A stretch of 64,000 nucleotides of DNA from Streptomyces antimycoticus (GTDB lineage Bacteria > Actinomycetota > Actinomycetes > Streptomycetales > Streptomycetaceae), in assembly GCF_005405925.1 (NCBI RefSeq), contig NZ_BJHV01000001.1, positions 2,170,001-2,234,000 of the forward strand. Direction: 5' to 3'. Positions 8,593 through 17,715 of the stretch are shown here, piece after piece. The translations under genes and the position numbers were made by a program. The notes beneath the pieces were generated by a model. It searched no databases and was not told the origin of the DNA. It worked only from the letters and a program-made list of their open reading frames with translations. Each line of letters starts with the position of its first letter. Within the stretch, counting starts at the first letter, position 1.

Positions 8593-8731
8593 GGGAAGCC
8601 CGGCACTCCCCCCTCGTCCACCCGGGCGAACTCGCCATCGCCACCGCATGAGGCACGGGAACACCCATGGCGATTCCATGCCTCACGCGGTGTTGCGGCC
8701 CCGCCCCAGGAGCGTCGACCGCACAAGACGG

Positions 8732-9847
8732 TCACGGCAGTACGACCAGCTCACGGCTGGTGCGGTTGAGCCGTTCGCCGCCGTCGTCGGTACAGATGAC
8801 GATGTCCTCGATGCGGGCTCCGAATCGGTCGGGAAGATAGATGCCCGGCTCGACGGAGAAGGCCATGCCGGGCTCCAGCGGCAGGGCGGAGCCCGCCACG
8901 ATGTAGGGCTCCTCGTGGGTTTCCAGCCCGATGCCGTGGCCGGTGCGGTGGATGAAGTGGGGCCCGAAGCCCGCGTCCGTGATGATGTCCCGGCCGATCG
9001 CGTCCAGTTGCTCGGCGGTGATACCGGGCCGCACCGCGTCGGTCTGGGCGCGCTGGGCGGTCAACAGCACCTCGTACAGCCGTCGGTACTCCGCCGGGGG
9101 CTCGCCGACGACGTAGTCGCGGGTGGAGTCGGAGCAGTAGCCGTCTTCGGTGGTCCCGCCGATGTCGACCACCACGGGGTCACCGAGCTGGATCACCCGG
9201 TCCGACAGCTCATGGTGGGGGCTGGCGCTGTGGGGTCCGGAGCCGACGATGACGAAGTCGGTCCGCACATGGCCTTCGGCCGTGATGGCTTCCGCGATGT
9301 CCCGGCCGACCTCGCGTTCGGTGCGCCCGGCGCGCAGCCACTCGCCCATGCGGGCGTGCACCCGGTCGATGGCCGCGCCCGCCCGGCGCAGCGCCTCGGC
9401 CTCGGCCTCGGTCTTGCGGATCCGCAGCCGGCCGAGCACCTCTCCGGCGAGTGCCTGGTCGGTGTCGGGCAGCACGGCGCGGAAGGCGATCACCTTCTCG
9501 GCCCACATGTGGTTGTCGACACCGACCCGGGCCGTACCGGCGGGCAGCCTGGCCGCGACGAGGGCATACGGGTCCTCGGTCTCGGCCCATCCGGTGATCT
9601 CGATGCCGAGGTTCCCGGCCGGGGACGCGAGCGCCGCGGGCCGCTCCAGCTCCGGCACCAGGAGGAAGGGCTCGTCGTCCACGGGAAGCACCAGGCAGGT
9701 GAGCCGCTCCAGGGGCAGGGCCTGGTAACCCGTCAGGTAGCGCAGATCGGCGCCGGGGCTGATCAGCAGCGCGCCCAGGCCCGCACCGGCGGCGGCCTGC
9801 CGGGCGCGCTCCAGACGGTCGGCGGGGTAGAGATCGGTGGGGGTCAC
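8732..9847 (-). CDS. M24-family metallopeptidase (Xaa-Pro aminopeptidase-like)
   Basis: 371 residues from the GTG at 9847, which has GGAG nearby. The N-terminal creatinase-like domain contains ISPGADLRYLTGYQA and the C-terminal pita-bread domain carries the dinuclear-metal ligands: Asp in VVDIGGTTEDGYCSDSTRD, His in HRTGHGIGLETHEEP, Glu in SVEPGIYLP and Glu in GARIEDIVI. The family removes N-terminal residues preceding proline or cleaves dipeptides in the cytoplasm. It is the last gene of a minus-strand run after icmF, an acyl-CoA dehydrogenase-type gene and a small hypothetical gene; a shared transcript is possible but the 180-bp gap upstream weakens that. Confidence 0.9.
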   Translation of the reverse strand: MTPTDLYPADRLERARQAAAGAGLGALLISPGADLRYLTGYQALPLERLTCLVLPVDDEPFLLVPELERPAALASPAGNLGIEITGWAETEDPYALVAARLPAGTARVGVDNHMWAEKVIAFRAVLPDTDQALAGEVLGRLRIRKTEAEAEALRRAGAAIDRVHARMGEWLRAGRTEREVGRDIAEAITAEGHVRTDFVIVGSGPHSASPHHELSDRVIQLGDPVVVDIGGTTEDGYCSDSTRDYVVGEPPAEYRRLYEVLLTAQRAQTDAVRPGITAEQLDAIGRDIITDAGFGPHFIHRTGHGIGLETHEEPYIVAGSALPLEPGMAFSVEPGIYLPDRFGARIEDIVICTDDGGERLNRTSRELVVLP

Positions 9848-10026
9848 AGGGAGTTCTCCATCCTGGTATCGGGCCGGTCCGGGCCGAGACAGCGGGCCGG
9901 ACCGCCCTCGACCGGCTGGGGCCCCTTCAGCCTCAGCCTCCACAGCATGCAGCACAGCGGCAACCCCAAGGGCACGGGACGCACTGCCTGGGCCAGGTCC
10001 AAGCCGACCGCGTGACCGACCCGCTC

Positions 10027-10479
10027 CTAGCCCAGATCCTCGAAGATCTCGCCCCAGAACGCCGATTCGTCCACGTCCGAGTCCAGGTCGATCATGCGCT
10101 CACGCAGATCGGTGATGGCGGCCGCCCGTACGGCCTCGTCCGCCGATTCCAGGGCGCTGCTCGATTCGGCGATCAGCCCGAGAAGCACGGCCAGCCGAGG
10201 CGAATCGGCCGGTCCCTGCCACCCGGCTCCGTGGTCCCACCCGTTGGGGTCGTAGTGGGTGATGCCACCGTCCGCCGCTTCGAGCATCAGGTGCTGGTCG
10301 TACCGCGTGGCCACGGCGAAGCAGAAGTTCTTGGGCGGGGAGTCGTCGTCGGGGTAGCGGTTCCCGTAGATCTCGTCGGCATCGAACGGTTCCAGCCCGT
10401 CCTCGTCCCGCACATGCCGGGTGTCGATCCCCACGACGCCGAGACGGACGGCGGGAAAACCGACCGTGAGCAATCGCAT
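10027..10479 (-). CDS. Hypothetical protein, possibly SUKH (SMI1/KNR4)-like
   Basis: 150 residues, acidic, with FCFAVATRYDQHLMLEAADGG and a tail ending ESAFWGEIFEDLG. The pattern of a short beta-rich middle with an acidic C-terminus ending in a (S)AFW motif is reminiscent of SUKH-superfamily proteins, which often act as immunity proteins, but no toxin gene is adjacent. The reading frame has strong codon bias and starts 37 bp after the upstream dehydrogenase stop, so co-transcription with it is likely. Function unknown; the SUKH suggestion is weak. Confidence 0.6.
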   Translation of the reverse strand: MRLLTVGFPAVRLGVVGIDTRHVRDEDGLEPFDADEIYGNRYPDDDSPPKNFCFAVATRYDQHLMLEAADGGITHYDPNGWDHGAGWQGPADSPRLAVLLGLIAESSSALESADEAVRAAAITDLRERMIDLDSDVDESAFWGEIFEDLG

Positions 10480-10515
10480 CGCGCGGCGCAGCCTTTCAGC
10501 GCCACGGGGGCGATC

Positions 10516-11376
10516 TCAGGCATCGTAGGTGTAGAAACCACGACCGCTCTTACGGCCGAGATGACCCGCCGCGACCATACGGCGCAGCAGCGCGGGCGGT
10601 GCGTACAGGGGCTCCTTGAACTCCTCGTACATCGACTCGGCCACCGCCTGGATGGTCTCGAGGCCGATGAGGTCGAGCAGCCGGAGCGGCCCCATGGGGT
10701 GGGCGCAGCCGAGTTCCATGCCCTGGTCGATGTCGTCCGGGCCGGCGGAGCCCGATTCCACCATGCGCACCGCGCTGAGCAGGTAGGGCACCAGGAGGGC
10801 GTTGACGACGAAGCCGGAGCGGTCGGGTGCCTGGATGGCCTGCTTGCCGAGCTGCTGGGCGATGTCGTGGGTGCGCCGCACGGTCTCCTGGCTGGTGGTG
10901 AGCGCGGGGATCACCTCGACCAGCTGTTGCACGGGCACGGGGTTGAAGAAGTGCATGCCGATGAGCTGGGCGGGCCGTTCCGTGGCGACCGCGAGGTCGA
11001 CGATGGGAATCGAGGAGGTGTTGGTGGCCAGGATCGCCGCCGGGTCCTCCACCACCTTGTCCAGGGCGCGCAGGACCTCGGTCTTGATGTCACGGTTCTC
11101 GGCGACGGCCTCGATGACGAACTGGCGGTCGGACAGCTCACCGAGGTCATGGGTGAAGGAAAGCCGGGCGAGGGCCTGGTCCCGCTCCTCCTCGCTGAGC
11201 TTGCCGCGCCGTACGCCCCTGTCGAGAGATGCGGTCAGACGACGGCGGCCCGCCTCGACGGCGTCCGGGGTGGCTTCGGCGACACGCACATCGATGCCGT
11301 GCCGGGCGGCGACTTCGGCGACGCCGGAGCCCATGAGGCCGCAGCCGACGACGCCGAGACGGGTAACGGGATCCAT
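10516..11376 (-). CDS. 3-hydroxybutyryl-CoA / 3-hydroxyacyl-CoA dehydrogenase
   Basis: 286 residues. The NAD-binding Rossmann motif is LGVVGCGLMGSGVAEVAARHG at the N-terminus, followed by ATNTSSIPI, GMHFFNPVPVQQLVEVI with the catalytic His, and the C-terminal dimerisation domain with DRSGFVVNALLVPYL and HLGRKSGRGFYTY. This is the standard size and order of monofunctional NAD(P)-dependent 3-hydroxyacyl-CoA dehydrogenases of the FadB2/Hbd type, which interconvert 3-hydroxyacyl-CoA and 3-ketoacyl-CoA. It begins 41 bp after icmF on the same strand, so the two probably form an operon linking branched or short acyl-CoA rearrangement to beta-oxidation or ethylmalonyl-CoA-type metabolism. Confidence 0.93.
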   Translation of the reverse strand: MDPVTRLGVVGCGLMGSGVAEVAARHGIDVRVAEATPDAVEAGRRRLTASLDRGVRRGKLSEEERDQALARLSFTHDLGELSDRQFVIEAVAENRDIKTEVLRALDKVVEDPAAILATNTSSIPIVDLAVATERPAQLIGMHFFNPVPVQQLVEVIPALTTSQETVRRTHDIAQQLGKQAIQAPDRSGFVVNALLVPYLLSAVRMVESGSAGPDDIDQGMELGCAHPMGPLRLLDLIGLETIQAVAESMYEEFKEPLYAPPALLRRMVAAGHLGRKSGRGFYTYDA

Positions 11377-11417
11377 CTGAGGTCCAATCCGGTGAGATGG
11401 TGGTGTGCCGGGGCTGG

Positions 11418-14400
11418 TCAGACGTTGCGGCGGTACTGGCCACCGACCTCGAAGAAGGCGTCGGTGATCTGCTGCAGCGAGCAGACCCGGGCGGCGTCCA
11501 TGAGGACGGCGAAGACGTTGCGGTCACTCACCGCCGCGTCCTTGAGCGCGGCCAGCGCGGCATGGGCCGTCTCATGGTGGCGGGCCTGGAAGTCCCGCAC
11601 CCGCGCCAGCTGGGACTGCTTCTCCTCCTCCGTGGCGCGGGCCAGTTCGATGGCGTCGGGCTCGGCGGTGTCCGCATGCGGGTTACGGAAGGTGTTGACG
11701 CCGATGATCGGCAGGGTGCCGTCATGCTTGCGCTGCTCGTACAGCATCGACTCGTCCTGGATACGGCCGCGCTGGTAGCCGGTCTCCATCGCCCCGAGCA
11801 CACCGCCACGCTCGCTGATCCGCTCGAACTCCTCGAGGACGGCCTCCTCCACCAGGTCGGTGAGCTCGTCGATGATGAACGACCCCTGCAAGGGGTTCTC
11901 GTTCATCGCCAGACCCCACTCGCGGTTGATGATCAGCTGGATGGCGAGGGCCCGGCGGACCGAGTCCTCGGTCGGGGTGGTGACCGCCTCGTCATAGGCG
12001 TTGGTGTGCAGGCTGTTGCAGTTGTCGTAGATCGCGATGAGCGCCTGCAGAGTGGTGCGGATGTCGTTGAAGTCCATCTCCTGGGCGTGCAGCGAGCGGC
12101 CGGAGGTCTGGACGTGGTACTTCAGCTTCTGGCTGCGCTCGTTCGCACCGTACTTCTCCTTCATCGCCACCGCCCAGATGCGGCGGGCGACCCGGCCGAG
12201 GACGGAGTACTCGGGGTCCATGCCATTGGAGAAGAAGAACGACAGGTTCGGGGAGAAGTCGTCGATGTGCATGCCCCGGGCGAGGTAGGACTCGACGTAG
12301 GTGAAGCCATTGGCCAAGGTGAAGGCCAGCTGGCTGATGGGATTCGCGCCGGCTTCGGCGATGTGGTAGCCGGAGATGGACACCGAGTAGAAGTTGCGGA
12401 CCTTGTTGGCGATGAACCACTCCTGGATGTCGGCCATCATCCGCAGGGAGAACTCGGTGGAGAACAGACAGGTGTTCTGGCCCTGGTCCTCCTTGAGGAT
12501 GTCGGCCTGCACCGTGCCGCGCACGGATCCCAGCGCATGCGCCCGCAGTTCGGCCGCCTCCTCGGGCGACGGGTCGCGGCCCTCGGCGGTACGGAACCTC
12601 TCGATCTGCTGGTCGATCGTGGTGTTGAGGAAGAACGCCAGGATGGCCGGCGCCGGTCCGTTGATCGTCATGGAGACCGAAGTCGTCTGCGCCACCAGGT
12701 CGAAGCCGTCGAAGAGCGCCTTCATGTCCTCCAGGGTCGCCACCGACACTCCGGAGGTGCCGACCTTGCCGTAGTTGTCCGGGCGCTCGTCCGGGTCACG
12801 GCCGTAGAGGGTGACGGAGTCGAACGCGGTGGACAGCCGGGTGGCCGGCTGGCCCTCGGACAGCAGCTTGAAACGCCGGTTGGTACGGAACGGATCGCCC
12901 TCGCCCGCGAACATCCGCGCCGGGTCCTCGCCGTCACGCTTGAACGGGAACACCCCGGCGGTGAACGGGAAGTGGCCGGGCAGGTTCTCCCGGCGCCAGA
13001 ACCGCACCAGTTCCCCGTGGTCGGTGAAGCGGGGCAGGGCGACCCGGGGGATCTTGTTGCCGGACAGGGACTCGCGGGTCAGCGTGGTGCGGATCTCCCG
13101 GTCCCGTATTTTCACGATCTGCTCGTCGCCGGAGTAGGAGGCCACGACGGCGGGCCAGTTCTCGATGCGTTCCGCGACCTCGTGCGGGAGTTTCCGGCGG
13201 GCGTCCTCGAGCAATGACCGCACATTCCCGGCGTCGGAGCCGACCTGGACGAGTTCGCCCTCCACCGCCTCCAGCCGCTGCACCCGACGGGCCGCCTCGG
13301 CCATCCGGTCGGTCTCGGCGTGGTACCCGCGGACCAGCTCGCTGATCTCGGCGAGGTAGCGCACCCTCTCCGCCGGAACCACCTGCCGGATACCGGAGGA
13401 GTAGCGCACATCGACGGGCGCCAGCCAGCCCTCGGACAGCGGCAGCCCCTTCTCGGCCAGCGAACTCTTCAGATGCTGGTACAGCGCGGTGACACCGTCG
13501 TCGTTGAACGTGGCCGCCGAGGAGCCGTACACCGGCATCTCCTCGGGCCGCATACCGAACGCCTCGCGGTTGCGTACCAGTTGACGGCCCACGTCGCGCA
13601 ACGCGTCCTTCGCGCCGCGCCGCTCGAACTTGTTGATCGCCACGACGTCGGCGAAGTCGAGCATGTCGATCTTCTCCAGCTGCGAGGCCGCGCCGAACTC
13701 GGGTGTCATCACATACATCGAGGTGTCGACGAACGGCACGATCGCCGCGTCGCCCTGGCCGATGCCCGGCGTCTCCACGATCACCAGGTCGAACCCGGCC
13801 GCCTTCACCACGTCGATCACATCCGCCAGGTGTTCCGGCAGCTCACGGCTGTTGCGCGTGGCCAGACTCCGGAAGAACACCCGGTTCCCGTCCAGCGAGT
13901 TCATCCGGATCCGGTCACCGAGCAGCGCACCGCCACCACGACGGCGGGTCGGGTCGACCGCGATCACCGCGACCCGCAGCTTGTCCTGCTGGTCGACGCG
14001 GAACCGGCGCACCAACTCGTCGGTGAGCGACGATTTACCCGAGCCGCCGGTGCCGGTGATGCCGAGCACCGGTGTGACCCGCGCCGCCGCGGCGGCACGG
14101 AGCTGTTCCAGGAAGTCCGCGGGCAGCTTGCCGAGTTCGGCGCCGGTGATGGCGCGGGCGATCGCGAACCGGTCGCCGGCGAGTACGGCGGCGATGTCGG
14201 CCTGCCTGCCCTCCCACAGGTCGAAGTCGCAGTCCTTTATCACCGAGTTGACCATCCCGGCAAGGCCCATCCGCTGCCCGTCCTCCGGGGAGAAGATGGT
14301 CACTCCGCTGTCGCGCAGCCGGTCGATCTCCTCGGGCACGATGACGCCGCCACCACCGCCCACCACACGGACGTGCTCCGCCCCCTGCGCACGCAGCGAC

Positions 14401-14648
14401 TCCACCAGGTACTCGAAGTACTCCACGTGACCGCCCTGGTAGGACGAGACCGCGACACCGTGTGCGTCCTCTTCCAGCGCCGCGTCCACGACCTCCCGCA
14501 CCGACCGGTTGTGACCGAGGTGGATCACCTCCGCGCCCTGGGACTGGAAGATCCGCCGCATGATGTTGATCGACGCGTCATGCCCGTCGAACAGCGCCGA
14601 GGCGGTGACCAGGCGGACGGGGTGCGCAGGACGGTGCAGATCGCTCAT
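11418..14648 (-). CDS. icmF: Fused isobutyryl-CoA mutase IcmF (B12 domain, MeaB-like GTPase, mutase)
   Basis: 1,076 residues in the order characteristic of IcmF. The N-terminal cobalamin-binding domain has DGHDASINIMRRIF. It is followed by a MeaB-like G-protein chaperone domain with P-loop GTGGSGKSS, the switch region VETPGIGQGDAAI and NKFERRGAKDALRDV. The C-terminal acyl-CoA mutase TIM barrel includes TSVSMTINGPAPAILAFF, ISGYHIAEAGANP and MHIDDFSPNLSFFFSNGMD. The enzyme interconverts isobutyryl-CoA and n-butyryl-CoA with adenosylcobalamin, and the fused GTPase protects and reloads the cofactor. It heads a minus-strand run with the hydroxyacyl-CoA dehydrogenase. A 12-bp palindrome lies 44 bp upstream of its start. 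Confidence 0.97.
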   Translation of the reverse strand: MSDLHRPAHPVRLVTASALFDGHDASINIMRRIFQSQGAEVIHLGHNRSVREVVDAALEEDAHGVAVSSYQGGHVEYFEYLVESLRAQGAEHVRVVGGGGGVIVPEEIDRLRDSGVTIFSPEDGQRMGLAGMVNSVIKDCDFDLWEGRQADIAAVLAGDRFAIARAITGAELGKLPADFLEQLRAAAAARVTPVLGITGTGGSGKSSLTDELVRRFRVDQQDKLRVAVIAVDPTRRRGGGALLGDRIRMNSLDGNRVFFRSLATRNSRELPEHLADVIDVVKAAGFDLVIVETPGIGQGDAAIVPFVDTSMYVMTPEFGAASQLEKIDMLDFADVVAINKFERRGAKDALRDVGRQLVRNREAFGMRPEEMPVYGSSAATFNDDGVTALYQHLKSSLAEKGLPLSEGWLAPVDVRYSSGIRQVVPAERVRYLAEISELVRGYHAETDRMAEAARRVQRLEAVEGELVQVGSDAGNVRSLLEDARRKLPHEVAERIENWPAVVASYSGDEQIVKIRDREIRTTLTRESLSGNKIPRVALPRFTDHGELVRFWRRENLPGHFPFTAGVFPFKRDGEDPARMFAGEGDPFRTNRRFKLLSEGQPATRLSTAFDSVTLYGRDPDERPDNYGKVGTSGVSVATLEDMKALFDGFDLVAQTTSVSMTINGPAPAILAFFLNTTIDQQIERFRTAEGRDPSPEEAAELRAHALGSVRGTVQADILKEDQGQNTCLFSTEFSLRMMADIQEWFIANKVRNFYSVSISGYHIAEAGANPISQLAFTLANGFTYVESYLARGMHIDDFSPNLSFFFSNGMDPEYSVLGRVARRIWAVAMKEKYGANERSQKLKYHVQTSGRSLHAQEMDFNDIRTTLQALIAIYDNCNSLHTNAYDEAVTTPTEDSVRRALAIQLIINREWGLAMNENPLQGSFIIDELTDLVEEAVLEEFERISERGGVLGAMETGYQRGRIQDESMLYEQRKHDGTLPIIGVNTFRNPHADTAEPDAIELARATEEEKQSQLARVRDFQARHHETAHAALAALKDAAVSDRNVFAVLMDAARVCSLQQITDAFFEVGGQYRRNV

Positions 14649-14691
14649 GAGGGCCTTCCCAGACAGGTCAGGGCGCTGACTGAAGAGATAG

Positions 14692-14703
14692 TAGGACGTC
14701 CTA
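14692..14703. promoter_or_regulatory. Palindromic operator-like site upstream of icmF
   Basis: TAGGACGTCCTA is a perfect 12-bp palindrome flanked on both sides by TA-containing bases in an AT-richer stretch, 44 bp upstream of the icmF start. It looks like the operator of a TetR-type repressor, a class that often regulates acyl-CoA genes; no such regulator gene is adjacent. The assignment is from symmetry and position only. Confidence 0.5.
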
Positions 14704-14812
14704 GTAAATTACTGGAGGCGGGGGCGGTGTGAAGAGCAGCACAGCAGCGGCGCGAGTGATCCCGCACCGCCGGGGCATCGCGAGGGCCGACTCATCAGCG
14801 GTAAGTGAATCG

Positions 14813-14928
14813 ACTTCAGTTTGAAGATTAAGTGCGACACGTCGGCTCGTCAATCAGCCCACTGATGCGGAGCTGCGTGATTGACGGCAAGCCGAGGTCA
14901 CCTTTAACTTTGAACCCGATTAGGTTCG
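14813..14928 (+). promoter_or_regulatory. Regulatory region of the OYE-type oxidoreductase with paired repeats
   Basis: Two similar motifs, ACTTCAGTTTGAAG (14813-14826, CTTCA-N3-TGAAG inverted repeat) and CTTTAACTTTGAAC (14903-14916), are followed by the inverted repeat GAACC-N6-GGTTC (14913-14928). The spacing is 90 bp. This AT-rich 335-bp gap between divergent icmF and the flavoenzyme gene is otherwise non-coding. TTCA/TGAA inverted repeats are typical of MarR-type operators; no regulator gene is next to it. Confidence 0.4.
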
Positions 14929-14983
14929 CCATGCACCCTTCACGGAGCGCGCCCGCATGGCCCTTCCCCAGAACTGAGGAGCC

Positions 14984-16936
14984 GTGATCGCATCACACCT
15001 TCCGGCCGCGGCCGCACCACTGGCCGTCGGTTCACTGACCCTGCGGAACCGGCTGGTCGCCACCGCCCACGCCAGCGGTTTCATACGGGACGGGCTACCG
15101 CTCAGCGGCGACGCCGAGTACTGGGGCCGGCTGGCGGCCGGTGGCGCGGCGCTGCTGATCTGCGGCGGCACGACGGTGGCGCCGGAGTCCGCGCCGCGGC
15201 AGGGAAACATCCTTCAGCTCCATCGCCCGGAGGCGGTCGAGCCGCTGCGAGCGCGGGTCAACGCCATGCACGCCGAAGGCGCGATTGCCGTCTGCCAGCT
15301 TGTCCATCTCGGCCGGGAGACACTCGGCGCGCCGTCGTACTACGCACCGGTCGCCCCCTCGGCCGTACGTTCTCCCCGTGAGCCGACAGCACCGCGCCCT
15401 CTGCTCGGCAGCGAGATCGACGATGTGGTGGAGGCGTTCCGCGTATCGTCCGCCCACGCTCTGGCGGCCGGGTTCGACGGGATCGAACTCCACGCCGCCC
15501 ACGGCTACCTGCTGGAGCAGTTCCTCTCGCCACGCACGAACCCGCGCCGTGACGGGCTCGAGGTGCTGGAACGTGTGATCGCCGCGATACGCGGGCTGTC
15601 CACCGCCGCACTGCTGGGCGTCCGTTTCAGCGTCGACGCGTCGGAGGAGGTGGCACTGAGCCCGGACGAGCTGGCCGAGCTGCTGCCCGCCGTCGATCCG
15701 TTGGTCGACTACGTCAACGTCACCGTCGGCGTACGCACCACATACGTCCGGGACATGGCCACCGAGCGCCCGCCGGTGCTGGCCGACCTGGCGCGTCTGC
15801 GGTCGCTCATCACCCGGCCGCTTGTGGCGTCCCACGCCTTCCGTACCCCGGCCGCGATCGATGACGCCCTGGCGGCCGGAGCCGACCTGGTGGGGATGGC
15901 GCGCGCCCTGATCGCCGACCCGGACCTGCCGCGCAAGGTGCTCACGGGACGTGCGACGGAGGTCCGGCCCTGCGTGGCCTGCAACGAGGACTGCCGGACG
16001 TTCGACCCGGTACTGCTGTGCGTGGTCAACCCGGACCTCGCACCGCCCGGCGAACCGCGTCGGCCCGCCGCACCGCTGGTGCGCGCGTGGGATCCGCCAC
16101 GCGCCACCGGACAGCGCGTGGCCGTCGTGGGGGCGGGACCCGCGGGCCTGGAGTGCGCACTGAGTCTGGCCCGCGCCAAGGTGGCGGATGTCGTCCTCTT
16201 CGAGGCCGCCGACCGGTTGGGCGGACAGCTCTCCACAGCGGCCCTGGCACCTCACCGCACCGGTTGGGCGGCACTGCTCGGCTTCTACGAACGGACGCTG
16301 TCCGCCATGGGCGTCGATGTACGGCTGAGGCGGACCGCGGAGCCGGGCGGTGAGCTCGACGCCTTCGACGCCGTGGTGCTGGCCACGGGCGCGGTGGAGA
16401 CGTCACCGCTGATCGAGGCCGGGGCCGTGGGGTCGTCGGCCGCGCTGGCGCGGGGAGTTACGTCGTTGACGGGTGCCGCGCATGTGCTGGTGGCCGACGA
16501 TGGATTCGGCTGGTGGCCGGGGTGCGATGCCGTGGAACTGGCCGTGGCCGCGGGAGTTCCCCGCATCACCTTCGTCACGCCGGGAACGGCCTTCGCCGGA
16601 GCCATCCCGCCCGAGAGCCGCGTCCAGCTGCTGCAACGGCTGTCAGGCACCTGCGAGCTGGACATCATGCCGCTGTGCACGGCGACCGGCATCGGCCCCG
16701 AGGGCGTCACCGTCGCTCATCACACCTCCGGAGGGATGACCACGGTGGCGGCGGACCAAGTCATCGTCGTGGGGGAACGCCGCCCACGCGCCGCCCCGGA
16801 CTGCACCAATCCCCTGGTACTGACAATCGGCGACGCCGTGGTGCCGCGACGTGTCGCGCACGCGATCGCCGAGGGCCGGGAAGCCGCCGCGAGAATCGCC
16901 GCTGCGCTACGACACGGTATGACGCCCACGCGGTAG
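14984..16936 (+). CDS. Old-yellow-enzyme / 2,4-dienoyl-CoA reductase-type iron-sulfur flavoenzyme
   Basis: 650 residues with the three-part architecture of the DCR/TMADH family. An FMN-binding TIM barrel (about residues 8-330) includes LTLRNRLVATAH, GFDGIELHAAHGYLLEQFLSPRTN and ADLVGMARALIADPD. A 4Fe-4S cluster motif follows (CVACNEDC...C, about 335-352). The rest is an NAD(P)/FAD-type half with GAGPAGLECALSLARA and a C-terminal TIGDAVVPRRVAHAIAEGREAA. Such enzymes reduce enoyl thioesters or enones, or demethylate N-methyl compounds, passing electrons from NAD(P)H through FAD and Fe-S to FMN. The HAAHGYLLEQFLSP catalytic region is intact. The GTG start follows the 335-bp regulatory region; the substrate is not evident from neighbours. 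Confidence 0.92.
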   Translation: MIASHLPAAAAPLAVGSLTLRNRLVATAHASGFIRDGLPLSGDAEYWGRLAAGGAALLICGGTTVAPESAPRQGNILQLHRPEAVEPLRARVNAMHAEGAIAVCQLVHLGRETLGAPSYYAPVAPSAVRSPREPTAPRPLLGSEIDDVVEAFRVSSAHALAAGFDGIELHAAHGYLLEQFLSPRTNPRRDGLEVLERVIAAIRGLSTAALLGVRFSVDASEEVALSPDELAELLPAVDPLVDYVNVTVGVRTTYVRDMATERPPVLADLARLRSLITRPLVASHAFRTPAAIDDALAAGADLVGMARALIADPDLPRKVLTGRATEVRPCVACNEDCRTFDPVLLCVVNPDLAPPGEPRRPAAPLVRAWDPPRATGQRVAVVGAGPAGLECALSLARAKVADVVLFEAADRLGGQLSTAALAPHRTGWAALLGFYERTLSAMGVDVRLRRTAEPGGELDAFDAVVLATGAVETSPLIEAGAVGSSAALARGVTSLTGAAHVLVADDGFGWWPGCDAVELAVAAGVPRITFVTPGTAFAGAIPPESRVQLLQRLSGTCELDIMPLCTATGIGPEGVTVAHHTSGGMTTVAADQVIVVGERRPRAAPDCTNPLVLTIGDAVVPRRVAHAIAEGREAAARIAAALRHGMTPTR

Positions 16937-16960
16937 GGGGCGCTCCGGATCCCCTGGCAA

Positions 16961-17521
16961 TCAGCGCTGGGGCTTGCCATGCACGGAGACGGCATACTGC
17001 CCGCCGGTGTAAGGGTCCCGGGACCACGTCGCGTATCTGGCTTCAACGGTGAGTCCCACCGCACGGCAGTGCGCGTCGTAGTCGTCCAGCGTGTAACCGC
17101 GGTCCAGGGCGAAACCGGCGACAAGACGGCCGGCCGGACGCACATGGGCCGCCGCCCCGGCCACCAGGGCCGGTTCCGTACCCGGCGGGGTGAACAGAGG
17201 GACATTGCCCGCCAGCACCACGACATCGAATGACAACCCCAGGTCGAGGTCGACCAGATCCTGCTGATACCAACGGATCTCCGGGGCCAGCCGCCGGGCG
17301 GTGGCGAGCATCGACTCGTCGGTGTCCACGCCCACCACGTCGATCCCGTGACGGGCCAGCTCGATGGCCACCCGGCCGGTGCCGCACCCCGCATCGAGGA
17401 CGGTGGCGGGCTGGAAGGAGCGGACCAGCGCGGCTTCACCGTGGATGTCCCCGCCTTCGGCGGCGATGCGGTCAAACCGCGACTGGTAGTCGTCACCGTT
17501 CCACCTCATGCTCACGCTCAT
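16961..17521 (-). CDS. Class I SAM-dependent methyltransferase
   Basis: 186 residues with motif I VLDAGCGTGRVAIELARHG, the acidic strand-2 residue in VVGVDTDESML, motif II/IV QQDLVDLDLGLSFDVVVLAGN and motif VI-like AHVRPAGRLVAGF. This is a small Methyltransf_11/25-type fold with no added substrate domain, so the target (small molecule or protein) is undefined. A second start two codons downstream is possible (MRWNG). It is convergent with the flavoenzyme gene, 24 bp apart. Confidence 0.9.
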   Translation of the reverse strand: MSVSMRWNGDDYQSRFDRIAAEGGDIHGEAALVRSFQPATVLDAGCGTGRVAIELARHGIDVVGVDTDESMLATARRLAPEIRWYQQDLVDLDLGLSFDVVVLAGNVPLFTPPGTEPALVAGAAAHVRPAGRLVAGFALDRGYTLDDYDAHCRAVGLTVEARYATWSRDPYTGGQYAVSVHGKPQR

Positions 17522-17668
17522 GCGGCCAGAGTGTCACATCCGTGGTCGCCCAAGACGATGCGGGCAGCCAGGACCTCCGGCTGCCTCGGGAACCCGCCCC
17601 AGAAGGCTGCGGCCGGCCCGCTTCAGCTCCCCCAACGCATCGCTTGGCACACTATTTCACACTCCACA

Positions 17669-17694
17669 GGTCCGCCGGCCGGAGCCGGCGGACC
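17669..17694 (-). terminator. Stem-loop terminator after the L,D-transpeptidase-like gene
   Basis: GGTCCGCCGGC and its exact complement form an 11-bp stem around a CGGA loop, about 20 bp past the stop codon of the minus-strand secreted protein gene. Confidence 0.7.
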
Positions 17695-17715
17695 GCTGTC
17701 GGGAGCCGGGCGGGG

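Noticed and set aside
8119..8679. 186-codon minus-strand frame in the gap before the M24 peptidase
   Set aside because: No motif or codon bias; the opposite strand carries a short FAD-monooxygenase trace instead.
11397..13217. 606-codon plus-strand frame opposite icmF
   Set aside because: It is antisense to the well-conserved mutase domain and shows no protein-family motif of its own.
14899..14930. Iron-box (DmdR/IdeR) site from TTAGGTT
   Set aside because: Only a partial half-site matches the known TTAGGTTAGGCTAACCTAA consensus; the other half is absent.
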